Assembly: GCA_965247965.1 (NCBI GenBank)
Contig: OZ252053.1
Coordinates: forward strand, 2,480,001-2,544,000
Origin: UBA7328 sp965247965
Lineage (GTDB): Bacteria; Bacteroidota; Bacteroidia; Chitinophagales; Saprospiraceae
Direction of reading: 5' to 3'
DNA: 64,000 bases
Position numbers and translations under genes: made by a program. Shown piece after piece: positions 26,620 through 35,099 of the stretch; the stretch's first letter is position 1; every line of letters starts with the position of its first letter. The notes under the pieces are model-generated. The model was not told the DNA's origin and made no database searches. It worked only from the letters and a program-made list of their open reading frames with translations.

Positions 26620-26963
26620 AACAATACTTTTTTCGCAAACAACCTAAAGTTACTCCGAACTCGAGAGGGATTCACTCAAAATGCGCTAGCAGAAAAGCTA
26701 TCTATCAGCCGGGTCAATCTTGCCAAATACGAAGGAGCTATGCACGAACCTTCTTTCGAGTTACTTATAAGGATATCGAGGCACAGTATTTAAGAGGCTG
26801 TATCGCAGCAAATCAGACAATAAATTCGTCCGACTTCATTCGGATAATCCGAAATATCCATCATTTGAGATGAATTGGAATGATGTGGCGGTAATTTGGG
26901 AATTTGTTGCTGCGCTTACTCTTCAGGAATCCACTGACAACTGCTTGATAGCCAAGACCCTAG
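26608..26963 (+). pseudogene. XRE/S24-type repressor remnant with central deletion
   Basis: The N-terminal part is a Cro/CI-type helix-turn-helix (FFANNLKLLRTREGFTQNAL, AEKLSISRVNLAKYE). After FELLIRIS the frame ends. One frame over, from about 26771, the sequence reads GTVFKRLYRSKSDNKFVRLH and SDNPKYPSFEMNWNDVAVIW. This is the usual C-terminus of LexA-like S24 repressors. The middle of the protein, including the protease Ser and Lys, is absent, so a deletion joined the two ends out of frame. A CTAG-bounded repeat element begins at 26960. Confidence 0.6.
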
Positions 26964-27127
26964 TGCATGAAGCACTAATTAACTGTATACTAAAACGCAG
27001 TTATTTTTGATCTGATCGAGGCGAAGGTTCTCGTGCATAGCCTTAGCTATGTGCGAGGTTCTTCAACGATGAGCAGGTCAAAAATAACAAGTTTAAGTGT
27101 GTATTTATTTAGTGCTTCATGCACTAG
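26960..27127. repeat. CTAG-bounded hairpin element, copy A (168 bp)
   Basis: CTAG plus TGCATGAAGCACTAA at the left end is matched exactly, inverted, at the right end. Inside, GTTATTTTTGATCTGATC pairs with the reverse of GAGCAGGTCAAAAATAAC near the other end, giving a long imperfect hairpin. It belongs to the same family as the elements at 31434, 38787, 51245 and 52680, which share the interior but carry different terminal sequences. It has no coding frame. Confidence 0.8.
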
Positions 27128-27244
27128 ATCCAGGGGCTCAACTGCTGACTATAAGCTTTCACGCTATCAACATTTGATAAGCGAATGTTTAAAAGGCGAC
27201 TTCGGCTTTAAGTGTTCAATATTGATTTGTCATGATAGGACGTG

Positions 27245-27625
27245 TTAATGACACTCCCAGCAGGTGACACTATCATCAAATACATCCGGACATTCAATTT
27301 TAGCACAATTAGTACCACTGGCAAAACTGTTTGATTGTCCTCCTCCTGGAAGATTACCCCCTATCTGAGAAGCCGATCCAGGATTCTTTATTGGCACGAA
27401 GTGACCTGTTTTCAGAATTTTCATGTGTTTGGCCTTTTTCCAACTTTGTAAGACCCTGGCAGCCGTTGAGTTCAATTTCAAGGCTTTCGCGTTTAAGGGT
27501 TTCACCGAAGTTTCAGCTGTAATGGCTGTGGCACGCACGACTTTCTGCGCCGACAAGGTGCTAAGGGAGGCGGTGATACAAAGGAGCAAGAAAAAGAGTA
27601 GGAATAACTGTGTGTAAGATCTCAT
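27245..27625 (-). CDS. Small secreted hypothetical protein with C-terminal Cys motif
   Basis: A 126-residue protein with a clear signal peptide (LFLLFFLLLCITASLSTLSA, residues 7-26). The mature part is basic, then Gly/Ser-rich (GGNLPGGGQSNSF), and ends with NCAKIECPDVFDDSVTCWEC and a final His. The spacing C-x4-C...C-x2-C-H resembles a metal or haem-like knuckle but is not proven. I do not recognise the family. It stands alone. Confidence 0.6.
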   Translation of the reverse strand: MRSYTQLFLLFFLLLCITASLSTLSAQKVVRATAITAETSVKPLNAKALKLNSTAARVLQSWKKAKHMKILKTGHFVPIKNPGSASQIGGNLPGGGQSNSFASGTNCAKIECPDVFDDSVTCWECH

Positions 27626-27967
27626 GGTAAGAAATGTTTAGTTTAATTAAAAAAATCAGGACGTCATAGGATGCCGGTACCTATTCCCTAGCCAAGCGTG
27701 AAATTTGATCCTGAAATAGGATCGTTTCAAAGATACAATAATTGTCCCAACAAACCTGGGAGCTTTTCGTAATTAATCCCTAACCTATTATCACCAGACG
27801 ATTAATTGATTACAGATACGGCAAAAGGGACTAACAAATCTCAAGACGATCTAAATGCATTGAGCGCTCTCTTTTAAGTTTTAAGATCTTGATCAACTTT
27901 GTCGCCGACTTTATCCTGAATAAATAATGTTAACTTTTGCGTAGGAACGGTAAATCACCCTGAAATC
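27626..27967. other. 342-bp intergenic region
   Basis: No coding frame is convincing here. A small palindrome GATCCT-GAAAT-AGGATC lies at 27707-27723. The region should hold the promoters of the flanking divergent genes, but I cannot point to clear Bacteroidota -33/-7 boxes. Confidence 0.5.
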
Positions 27968-29125
27968 GTGAAGTCTCATAAAGTAGGAATCATAATGAAT
28001 GGTGTCACAGGTCGCATGGGCACCAATCAGCATTTGTTGCGATCCATTGTGGCCATACGAGCGCAGGGCGGCGTAAAGATCAATGAGAATGAATGCATTA
28101 TGCCGGATGCGATATTAGTAGGACGCAATGCTGCTAAACTCAAACATCTCTGTGAATTGTCTGGCATTGAGAATTTAACAACCGAGTTGAGTGAGGCTCT
28201 TTCTCAAGATGATTACCAAATCTACTTCGATGCTCAAGTTACAGGAAGGAGATACGAAGCTGTAAAAAAAGCAATAGAAGCCGGAAAGCATATTTATTGC
28301 GAAAAACCCTCAGGAGCGAGCCTGGATGAAGCATTAGAATTGTACTATCTGGCCGAAAAAAAAGGGGTAAACCACGGAGTGGTACAAGACAAATTATGGC
28401 TGCCAGGCATTTTAAAAATCAAAAAACTCATCAAAGAAGGTTTCTTTGGAAGAATTCTATCGGTCCGCGGCGAATTTGGTTACTGGGTTTTCGAAGGACA
28501 TACAGTACCGCCCAATCGGCCTTCCTGGAATTACCGAAAAGAAGACGAAGGCGGTATAATCGTGGATATGTTAAGTCATTGGAGATATGTGCTGGACAAT
28601 GTTTTTGGAAAGGTCAAGGCCGTTTCTTGTTTGGGAAGTACTCATATTCCTGGGCGAATCGATGAGAAAGGCAAGGATTACGAAGCCACGGCGGATGATG
28701 CAGCCTACGCTACTTTCGAACTCGAGGGAGGCATTATCGCCCACTTTAATTCCTCATGGACAGTGAGAGTGAGACGGGATGATCTTTTGACTTTACAAGT
28801 GGATGGTACCAAAGGTTCGGCTGTGGCAGGTTTACGGGAATGTTATATTCAAAACTATGAGAATACTCCGCGACCTGTATGGAATCCGGACGAACCTCAA
28901 CCTATTAATTTTTATGAGAGTTGGGAAAAAGTCGCCGATGATGGGAAATATGAGAATGCTTTCAAGGTGCAATGGGAACTGTTTTTGAAGCATGTCGTAA
29001 TAGATGACCCATTTGAGAATGATTTACTTGAAGGGGCGAAAGGGATACAATTAGCAGAAGCGGGTATGGAGAGTTGGGAGAAAAGAGCTTGGGTAGAACT
29101 CAAACGGTTGACGGCCAACGGTTGA
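27968..29125 (+). CDS. Gfo/Idh/MocA family oxidoreductase
   Basis: A 385-residue NAD(P)-dependent dehydrogenase for a sugar or sugar acid. The N-terminal motif is GIIMNGVTGRMGTNQ, and the conserved Lys is in YCEKPSG near residue 109. DMLSHWRYVLDNVFG holds the probable catalytic His. The C-terminus runs into a 14-nt tandem duplication (29104-29131) that supplies the stop codon. The SDR gene begins 24 bases later, so the two are likely one operon. Confidence 0.88.
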   Translation: MKSHKVGIIMNGVTGRMGTNQHLLRSIVAIRAQGGVKINENECIMPDAILVGRNAAKLKHLCELSGIENLTTELSEALSQDDYQIYFDAQVTGRRYEAVKKAIEAGKHIYCEKPSGASLDEALELYYLAEKKGVNHGVVQDKLWLPGILKIKKLIKEGFFGRILSVRGEFGYWVFEGHTVPPNRPSWNYRKEDEGGIIVDMLSHWRYVLDNVFGKVKAVSCLGSTHIPGRIDEKGKDYEATADDAAYATFELEGGIIAHFNSSWTVRVRRDDLLTLQVDGTKGSAVAGLRECYIQNYENTPRPVWNPDEPQPINFYESWEKVADDGKYENAFKVQWELFLKHVVIDDPFENDLLEGAKGIQLAEAGMESWEKRAWVELKRLTANG

Positions 29126-29131
29126 CGGCCA
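29104..29131. repeat. 14-nt tandem duplication at a gene end
   Basis: ACGGTTGACGGCCA occurs twice in a row, followed by a further ACGG. The first copy is coding (RLTANG) and the second introduces the TGA that ends the Gfo/Idh/MocA gene. With one unit removed, the frame would run on without a stop toward the next gene. Confidence 0.75.
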
Positions 29132-29149
29132 ACGGCGAAAACGGAGGAA

Positions 29150-29923
29150 ATGCAGAAAAAAGTCGCACTGATAACTGGAGGAAGCAGGGGAATAGGCTAC
29201 GGTATTGCGCAATGTCTTGCAAAAGAGGAATGGAATCTAGCCATTAATGGGGTGCGATCAGAATCCGCGATCAACGAAATTTTAGAGGATTTACGAACAG
29301 CAAGCACCGATGTCATGTACTGTCAAGGCAACGTCGGCAATAATGCAGATAGGCAGCGAATATTAAACAAAGTTTTAAGCCATTTCGGCCATCTTAATGT
29401 CCTTATCAACAACGCAGGAGTAGCGCCAAAAGAACGAAGCGATCTTCTCGAAATGAGCGAGGAAAGCTACGACCACGTAATGGACATCAATCTCAAAGGC
29501 ACCTTCTTTCTTTCACAATTGGCGGCAAAGGCCATGGTGGATTCCAAAGAAAAAGATGCAGATTTTAAAGCTTGCATTATCAATATTTCTTCGATTTCAG
29601 CAAGGGTTGCCTCGATCAGCAGAGGTCAATATTGCATTTCCAAAGCAGGAATGAGCATGGTTACTCAGTTGTTTGCTACGCGATTAGGGCAGAATGATAT
29701 TCCTGTATATGAAGTTCGACCGGGAATAATTGACACCGACATGACTTCGGCGGTAAAGGAAAAATATGATCGGCTGTTGGCAGATGACCTAGCTATTCAA
29801 AAGCGATGGGGTAAGCCCGAAGATGTCGGGAAAGCTGTTGCGGCTTTGGTAAGGGGTGATTTTTCTTATTCGACCGGGCAGGTGTTTATGGTTGATGGAG
29901 GATTGACGATACAGAGGTTGTAA
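29150..29923 (+). CDS. SDR family 3-ketoacyl-reductase-like oxidoreductase
   Basis: A 257-residue short-chain dehydrogenase. The cofactor motif TGGSRGIGYG is at residues 9-18, NNAGV near residue 86, and the catalytic Ser and YxxxK are in INISSISA and YCISKAG. The N-terminal pattern suggests NAD(P)H. It is probably co-transcribed with the preceding Gfo/Idh/MocA gene and would act on the same sugar or polyol. FabG itself is less likely because of this context. Confidence 0.88.
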   Translation: MQKKVALITGGSRGIGYGIAQCLAKEEWNLAINGVRSESAINEILEDLRTASTDVMYCQGNVGNNADRQRILNKVLSHFGHLNVLINNAGVAPKERSDLLEMSEESYDHVMDINLKGTFFLSQLAAKAMVDSKEKDADFKACIINISSISARVASISRGQYCISKAGMSMVTQLFATRLGQNDIPVYEVRPGIIDTDMTSAVKEKYDRLLADDLAIQKRWGKPEDVGKAVAALVRGDFSYSTGQVFMVDGGLTIQRL

Positions 29924-29933
29924 AGGAACCGAT

Positions 29934-31397
29934 CTATGATCCGAATGTTTCTTCGTGTACCACAATGCCGTCTACATCCCTATGTTCGAATCGAATCTTC
30001 GGGTTGCCGTTTTTCTGGTAAATTTTTCCAAATAAGTATCCTCCTTTTACCCGAAGAAACATGTGCTCGGGTTTTACATCGTCTTGGCTCCAACCTCCCG
30101 CATGCTCGTCGGCTCCGGCACCGCAACCAAACTCCCAAAGATTGGTACCCTCGAAATGGCTGGCGTACTGCCAATGCCTGTCGCCCGTGCATATAAAGAC
30201 GTTGTCAAACTGGTTGATGAAGTTGCGGATTTCGGTTCCCTCATATTCGAATGCCTTGTTGGAATAATTGTCATTTTTCCCCTTGGGACGGTCTGGCCCT
30301 AATATTGGCGAGGAGGTAATGATCACTTTATAGGTGGCACCTGATTCCTGCAACGTAGTAAACAGCCACTGCTTTTGTGTAGCGCCGAGAATGGTTTTGC
30401 CGGGCCCGTCTTCATCGGTGTTCTTGCTCCTAAAATTTCGCCCCTCTAGTATCCAAATTTGAAGGTCTTTTCCCCACCTTATCGTCTTATACGTTTTGTC
30501 ATTGGAAGGAAACTGCTCTTTGTCAAATATTTCTAGTCCGCGTTCAAAAGTAACCGGGCCATAAGTCGAGCCCGGAAATGCATCATTTCTCAAGGCATCG
30601 TGGTCGTCTTTCATAAAATAACTCGTGGTATTGCTGTAATATTCACGCTGCAAGGGTAGGGCGAATAAGCGATCCCATTTATAGTACATCATCGATTCTG
30701 TCATCGCCCACGGATTGACCTTGTCGTAGTATTCTATATCACCGGTATGTGCAAAGAAGTCTAGATGATCCCTTTCCATCGCCGCGTAGATTTTATGACC
30801 GATCGCGGTGTCCCTTCGATTGTAGTCATGACAGCTTACTACTGCGAATGAAACCTGCTCTCGTTGATCGGCAGTGGGCGCCGTGACAAATGCACCAGTA
30901 AGTTTGTCGGCGATAGGATGGCCTTCTCCATTCCTCGAAGTCAATTCGATAACGTACTCCGTGTTTGGGTTTAGGTCCGTCAATTTCCACTGTCTTGTAA
31001 AATTTTTATTTGGGTCTACGGCTGCCCAATCCAAGGCCACTTTCGATTCAGGCCGCCCTTTTTCGTAGTATATCAGTTGTACCTCGCCCTCGGCGCCGGG
31101 ACACGCACCCTTCATTTGATCGAGTGAGAAACCATCAGGCACCTGCTGTTTGAGTAAAAAATCAATGTCACTGCTTTTTGCCAGTTTATCGGCCTGCTTT
31201 TTGGTCAGTTGAATGAACTCGCCACCCTCTTGATTCATTTCCGGATTTTGGGTCAACCGCGTCCAAATGGTTATTGAATTTTGATCTGCCCATCCGTTGT
31301 GTACGCCGTTACCGAGATAGGGGCCGTTGACTTCTTCAATCGGTCTGCAGAAAGCAAATAAACAAGCGGAAAGAAGTATTAGTGATGTGACTTTCAT
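29934..31397 (-). CDS. PhoD-like metallophosphatase lipoprotein, paralogue A
   Basis: A 487-residue PhoD-like phosphatase. A lipoprotein-type signal (CLFAFCRP) precedes a Fibronectin-like N-terminal domain. PhoD-family metal ligands appear in order: VSCHDY with the Fe-binding Cys, HTGDIEYYD, KDDHDALRND and CTGDRHWQYA. PhoD enzymes use Fe and Ca and hydrolyse phosphate mono- or diesters. A close paralogue lies at 35100-36560, with two sulfatase genes between. All four genes run the same way with short gaps, apart from a repeat element at 31434-31567. Confidence 0.85.
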   Translation of the reverse strand: MKVTSLILLSACLFAFCRPIEEVNGPYLGNGVHNGWADQNSITIWTRLTQNPEMNQEGGEFIQLTKKQADKLAKSSDIDFLLKQQVPDGFSLDQMKGACPGAEGEVQLIYYEKGRPESKVALDWAAVDPNKNFTRQWKLTDLNPNTEYVIELTSRNGEGHPIADKLTGAFVTAPTADQREQVSFAVVSCHDYNRRDTAIGHKIYAAMERDHLDFFAHTGDIEYYDKVNPWAMTESMMYYKWDRLFALPLQREYYSNTTSYFMKDDHDALRNDAFPGSTYGPVTFERGLEIFDKEQFPSNDKTYKTIRWGKDLQIWILEGRNFRSKNTDEDGPGKTILGATQKQWLFTTLQESGATYKVIITSSPILGPDRPKGKNDNYSNKAFEYEGTEIRNFINQFDNVFICTGDRHWQYASHFEGTNLWEFGCGAGADEHAGGWSQDDVKPEHMFLRVKGGYLFGKIYQKNGNPKIRFEHRDVDGIVVHEETFGS

Positions 31398-31433
31398 TTG
31401 TAAAATTCTATTAGAAGGGTAAATGTATGGTAA

Positions 31434-31567
31434 CTAGTGCGTCTGGAAATAAATACGTGATCATTTATTTAAACTGTCGATTGTTGTTCGTTGATAGTTG
31501 TTAGTTTGGATCAACGGACAACTATCAACTTTTAAGATGTTCATGAGCTTAGTTCCTCGACCACTAG
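31434..31567. repeat. CTAG-bounded hairpin element, copy E (134 bp, diverged)
   Basis: The left end is CTAG then TGCGTCTGGAAATAA. The right end, inverted, is CTAG then TGGTCGAGGAACTAA. These resemble the family termini, with several mismatches. The interior is different from the other copies and contains its own 12-bp hairpin (GTTGATAGTTGT at 31490-31501 with ACAACTATCAAC at 31518-31529). It lies between a PhoD-like and a sulfatase gene. Confidence 0.6.
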
Positions 31568-31575
31568 GTAAAATA

Positions 31576-33444
31576 TTACCTCACCACATAATCCGTTCCG
31601 TTCATTTTATTCAATGCCCGGTTGGCGACTCTGACGACGTACTTATTTGGATCTTCAATATCAATTCTTTTTTGCAATTCCTTTTCGGCAGGCCGCGCAT
31701 CATTTCCGATTTCGTCTAAGACTTGAGCTGCCAACAGTCTCAGCCATTCATCAGGGTTTTCCAATTCTATCTTTAAGGTATTAATGGCACTGAGAACACG
31801 ACCACTTTTACACAGCGCTCTAGCGGCCGCAAGACGCACAGCAGGAATCTCATCGACCAACATTTTTTTCAATTGGGCTAATGCCCCTTCATTCGATTTC
31901 AATCCAACATCATTTCCCAAACTTACAGCCGACCAATATCGCACAGCCTCATTGCTATGTGTCAACGACCCCACCAGTTTTTTGGCATCTGTTTCCAATG
32001 CAGCATTTCTGATCGCATCGATAGGAACATTTTCTTCCCGTAATATTTCATAAATTGTCTTTCCCGACTGCTTTTCCCAGGCACGCATAATGGTCTCCGG
32101 GATGAGTCCCGAATCCTTCGTGTTGTCCGACCATCTCGCGTGCGCTGCCCGCATTTCGGTTATAACATACTGGTAACCAGGGTCGTACGACAGGTTTCGC
32201 AATTCATAAGGGTCATTTTTTAGATTGTACAACTCCTCATCGGGCTTTGTCTGCGCAACAATATGCAGGCCTGCCTCCGGCATACTTGCTTCGCGTTTCG
32301 CCTTCCTGATTTGCTGCATGATCTCACCCTTCTCAGGAGTGTTCATATATTGCGTATACGGCTTATACGATTCGTAATTGCGGATGTACTTGAAATGTTT
32401 GCTCCTTACGGCGCGCTGCATATCATAGCGCTCGTCCATACGATCTCTGGCGACATAAGCAAAAGCACGCTCAGGTGAGAGGTTGTTGCCCAAGAATGCC
32501 CGGCCCTGCATATGTGCGGGAATTTCCACTTCGGCTAAATTCAAAACGGTTGGCGCCAAATCAATAAAACATACGATTTCGTCATTTTCCGAACCTGGTT
32601 TTCCTCTTAGAAGATGTTGAAATGGTATGGGCGCATTGACGATCAAAGGCACTTTTATTCCCGAGTCATAGAGCCACCGTTTGTGTCGCGGCACACCTGT
32701 ACCGTGATCGGAAAAGAAAATTATAATCGTATTTTCTGCCTGGCCATCTTCTTCTAATTCCTCTAGAATATTCCCGACCTTGATGTCCATCATTGAAATG
32801 TTATCGTAGTGGCGCGCCCACAGTTCGCGTACTTTTTTCGTATCGGGGTAATAAGGCGGCAATTGCAATTTGTCTGCATCTGCTCTTAGATGATCAGGCA
32901 GGTCCCTGGTGACACGCTTGTGTTTTTCTTTTGAATTGATACAACTCTCATGAGTCAGCGTCAAATTGAAAATGGCAAAGAAAGGTGTGCTTCCGTGTGG
33001 CCGGTTTCTCCAATGTGCATCTTTACCCGATTCATCCCATATTTCATCGGAATCATACTCCATGTTGTAATCTTCTTTTGAATTGTTGGTACAGTAGTAT
33101 CCTTTTTCCCTGAGTAGCTGCGGAAAGTATTTGAATCCCTCAGGCATCAACCCCTTACATCTCATATGTTGCGATCCGAGCGATGTCGGATACATTCCTG
33201 TGATAATACACGACCGGGCAGGGGCGCAAACGGGGGCATTGGCAATGGCGTTCGTGTATTTGACACCTTCCCGGGCAAGTTGGTCTAAAGTTGGAGTATT
33301 CGCCAATTGATCTCCATAGCAGCCGAGATCGGGACTCATATCTTCTACGGATATCCAAAGAATATTGGGAAGTTGCTGGCTATCGGCAGTTGTTGAAACG
33401 GACAAGAAGAAATAGAGAATGGACGAAGCAAAAATCCTGATCAT
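31576..33444 (-). CDS. Sulfatase with C-terminal HEAT-like repeats
   Basis: A type I sulfatase with signal peptide (ATG 33444). The formylglycine motif CAPARS (C-x-P-x-R) carries Cys73, which must be converted to formylglycine by a maturase. ISVEDMSPDLGCYG contributes metal ligands, and FFSDHGTG completes the site. After the sulfatase fold, about 130 C-terminal residues form HEAT-like repeats (AVRLAAARALCKSG, EWLRLLAAQVLDEIG), which is a known combination in N-sulfoglucosamine sulfohydrolase-like proteins. Periplasmic desulfation of a glycan is expected. Confidence 0.9.
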   Translation of the reverse strand: MIRIFASSILYFFLSVSTTADSQQLPNILWISVEDMSPDLGCYGDQLANTPTLDQLAREGVKYTNAIANAPVCAPARSCIITGMYPTSLGSQHMRCKGLMPEGFKYFPQLLREKGYYCTNNSKEDYNMEYDSDEIWDESGKDAHWRNRPHGSTPFFAIFNLTLTHESCINSKEKHKRVTRDLPDHLRADADKLQLPPYYPDTKKVRELWARHYDNISMMDIKVGNILEELEEDGQAENTIIIFFSDHGTGVPRHKRWLYDSGIKVPLIVNAPIPFQHLLRGKPGSENDEIVCFIDLAPTVLNLAEVEIPAHMQGRAFLGNNLSPERAFAYVARDRMDERYDMQRAVRSKHFKYIRNYESYKPYTQYMNTPEKGEIMQQIRKAKREASMPEAGLHIVAQTKPDEELYNLKNDPYELRNLSYDPGYQYVITEMRAAHARWSDNTKDSGLIPETIMRAWEKQSGKTIYEILREENVPIDAIRNAALETDAKKLVGSLTHSNEAVRYWSAVSLGNDVGLKSNEGALAQLKKMLVDEIPAVRLAAARALCKSGRVLSAINTLKIELENPDEWLRLLAAQVLDEIGNDARPAEKELQKRIDIEDPNKYVVRVANRALNKMNGTDYVVR

Positions 33445-33526
33445 TATTTTTGAGGCTGCTTGAAATTTATATAAATAACTGATAATCAATATTTTGCGAA
33501 ACTTTGTATCAACTCCAAATTACAAT

Positions 33527-35089
33527 CTACAACTCAAACGCCTTAGCCCAGCTATCGTACCTCGCTTTTAAATCATTGAACTTTTCGGGGTAAGCTGCGG
33601 ATAAATCATTCTCCTCCACAGGATCTTTGCTCAAATCATATAACGCCCATTCATCTTTATAGGCCACCAATTTCCAATCGCCGTCCCGGATGGCTTTACC
33701 ATGACGCCATTCCCAAAACAAAGGGCTCACCCTCTCCGCATCTCCACCTTTTAGAACGGGCAGAAAACTCATGCCGTCTGATGGGAAAATCTTCTGATTG
33801 TTAAACTCGACAGGATATTCCACCCCTGTCAATTCGACGAAAGTCGACATCAGGTCGATCATATGAAACGGGGTGTGTGAAATGCTGTTTTTGTCTTTTA
33901 TACCCTCTGGCCAATAGGCTATCAATGGCGTTTTGATGCCTCCCTCCTGGCTGTAATTCTTAAAATATCGATAAGGTACGTTCGATACGTTTGCCCAATC
34001 TCCACCGAGCGATGTCCATCGGGTCAGGGTGCCAATTTCGCCCGTTCCTTCTACATGGCTGACCACCTCCGCGGAAGCGCCATTATCTGATAAGAATAGG
34101 ATCAGGGTGTTTTCGGCGACTTCCATTTCTTCTAATTTTGTGATCAGTCTGCCTATGTTTTGATCCAATCGGTCGATCATAGCGCCGTAAACCGCCATTT
34201 TCAGATCTTCCTCAATTTTTTGCTCTTCTGTTAATTCTTCCCAATTTTGAAATGATGCCTTTGACAAGGGATATGAAGGGGGTAAAAGACCCAGTTCTTT
34301 TTGTTTTTCAAATCTTGTTTTCCTGATCGCCTCGTAGCCCTCCATATACTTCCCGCGATACTTGGCAATATCTTCCGGCCACGCCATCAATGGATCATGC
34401 GGCGCGGTATAGGCCATGTATAAAAAGAAGGGTTGATCCGCCGGGTGCTCGTCCAACCAATTCAATGCATAATCCGAGAAGGCGTCCGTAGTATAAAAAC
34501 CTTTAGGTGGAGTGTAGGGCTGAATGACTTGCCCGTCAATCACCCATGGCCGGTCTCTTTTTTGTGCGGGCTGGCCTTCGCCCTCCCGTCTCATGCCGGT
34601 GTTAAAATAATTGCAGGCCCCTTCAAATAAGCCGCTATAATGATCGAAGCCCCTGGTTGTGGGTAGTTCCGTACTGTGGTGCTTGCCAGACCACATGGTG
34701 GAATATCCCGCCATTTTGAACATTTCGCCCAAAGTGATCGCATTTTTCATGGGTTTTTTATATCCCGTATTGTATCCCGTGCGCTGTGAATACAATCCGG
34801 TCAACAGGCACGCCCTGGAAGGGAAACATTTGGCCGTATTATACATTTGCGTAAAGCGTATTCCCTGGGATGCGAGACGATCGAGATTTGGAGTGCTCAC
34901 TTCACTGCCGTAGCATCCGAGGTCTGCCCATCCTAAGTCATCTGCTAAAATGAGGACGACATTGGGTTGCGTGGATTGACTGGATTGCATTTCATTTGTA
35001 ACAGTTTCTGGCTTCTCGAACCAGCATGATATTGCGGCGATTACACTTGCCATGAAGAGAAGAAAAATCGAAATATTTATTTTTTTCAT
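33527..35089 (-). CDS. Arylsulfatase-type sulfatase lipoprotein
   Basis: A 520-residue type I sulfatase. The lipobox IAAISC gives a lipid anchor at Cys22. The formylglycine site is Cys88 in KCFPSRACLLTG. LADDLGWADLGCYG holds the metal-binding Asp pair, and LFLSDNGASAE the later Asp-Asn. It lies between the PhoD-like paralogues and is separated from the next sulfatase by 82 bases and from PhoD B by 10. The exact sulfated sugar cannot be told. Confidence 0.92.
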   Translation of the reverse strand: MKKINISIFLLFMASVIAAISCWFEKPETVTNEMQSSQSTQPNVVLILADDLGWADLGCYGSEVSTPNLDRLASQGIRFTQMYNTAKCFPSRACLLTGLYSQRTGYNTGYKKPMKNAITLGEMFKMAGYSTMWSGKHHSTELPTTRGFDHYSGLFEGACNYFNTGMRREGEGQPAQKRDRPWVIDGQVIQPYTPPKGFYTTDAFSDYALNWLDEHPADQPFFLYMAYTAPHDPLMAWPEDIAKYRGKYMEGYEAIRKTRFEKQKELGLLPPSYPLSKASFQNWEELTEEQKIEEDLKMAVYGAMIDRLDQNIGRLITKLEEMEVAENTLILFLSDNGASAEVVSHVEGTGEIGTLTRWTSLGGDWANVSNVPYRYFKNYSQEGGIKTPLIAYWPEGIKDKNSISHTPFHMIDLMSTFVELTGVEYPVEFNNQKIFPSDGMSFLPVLKGGDAERVSPLFWEWRHGKAIRDGDWKLVAYKDEWALYDLSKDPVEENDLSAAYPEKFNDLKARYDSWAKAFEL

Positions 35090-35099
35090 ATCAAGTTAC

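Noticed and set aside
26959..27128. Hairpin element considered as an integron attC site
   Set aside because: No RYYYAAC/GTTRRRY core pair and no integrase; ends are CTAG with long matching arms instead.
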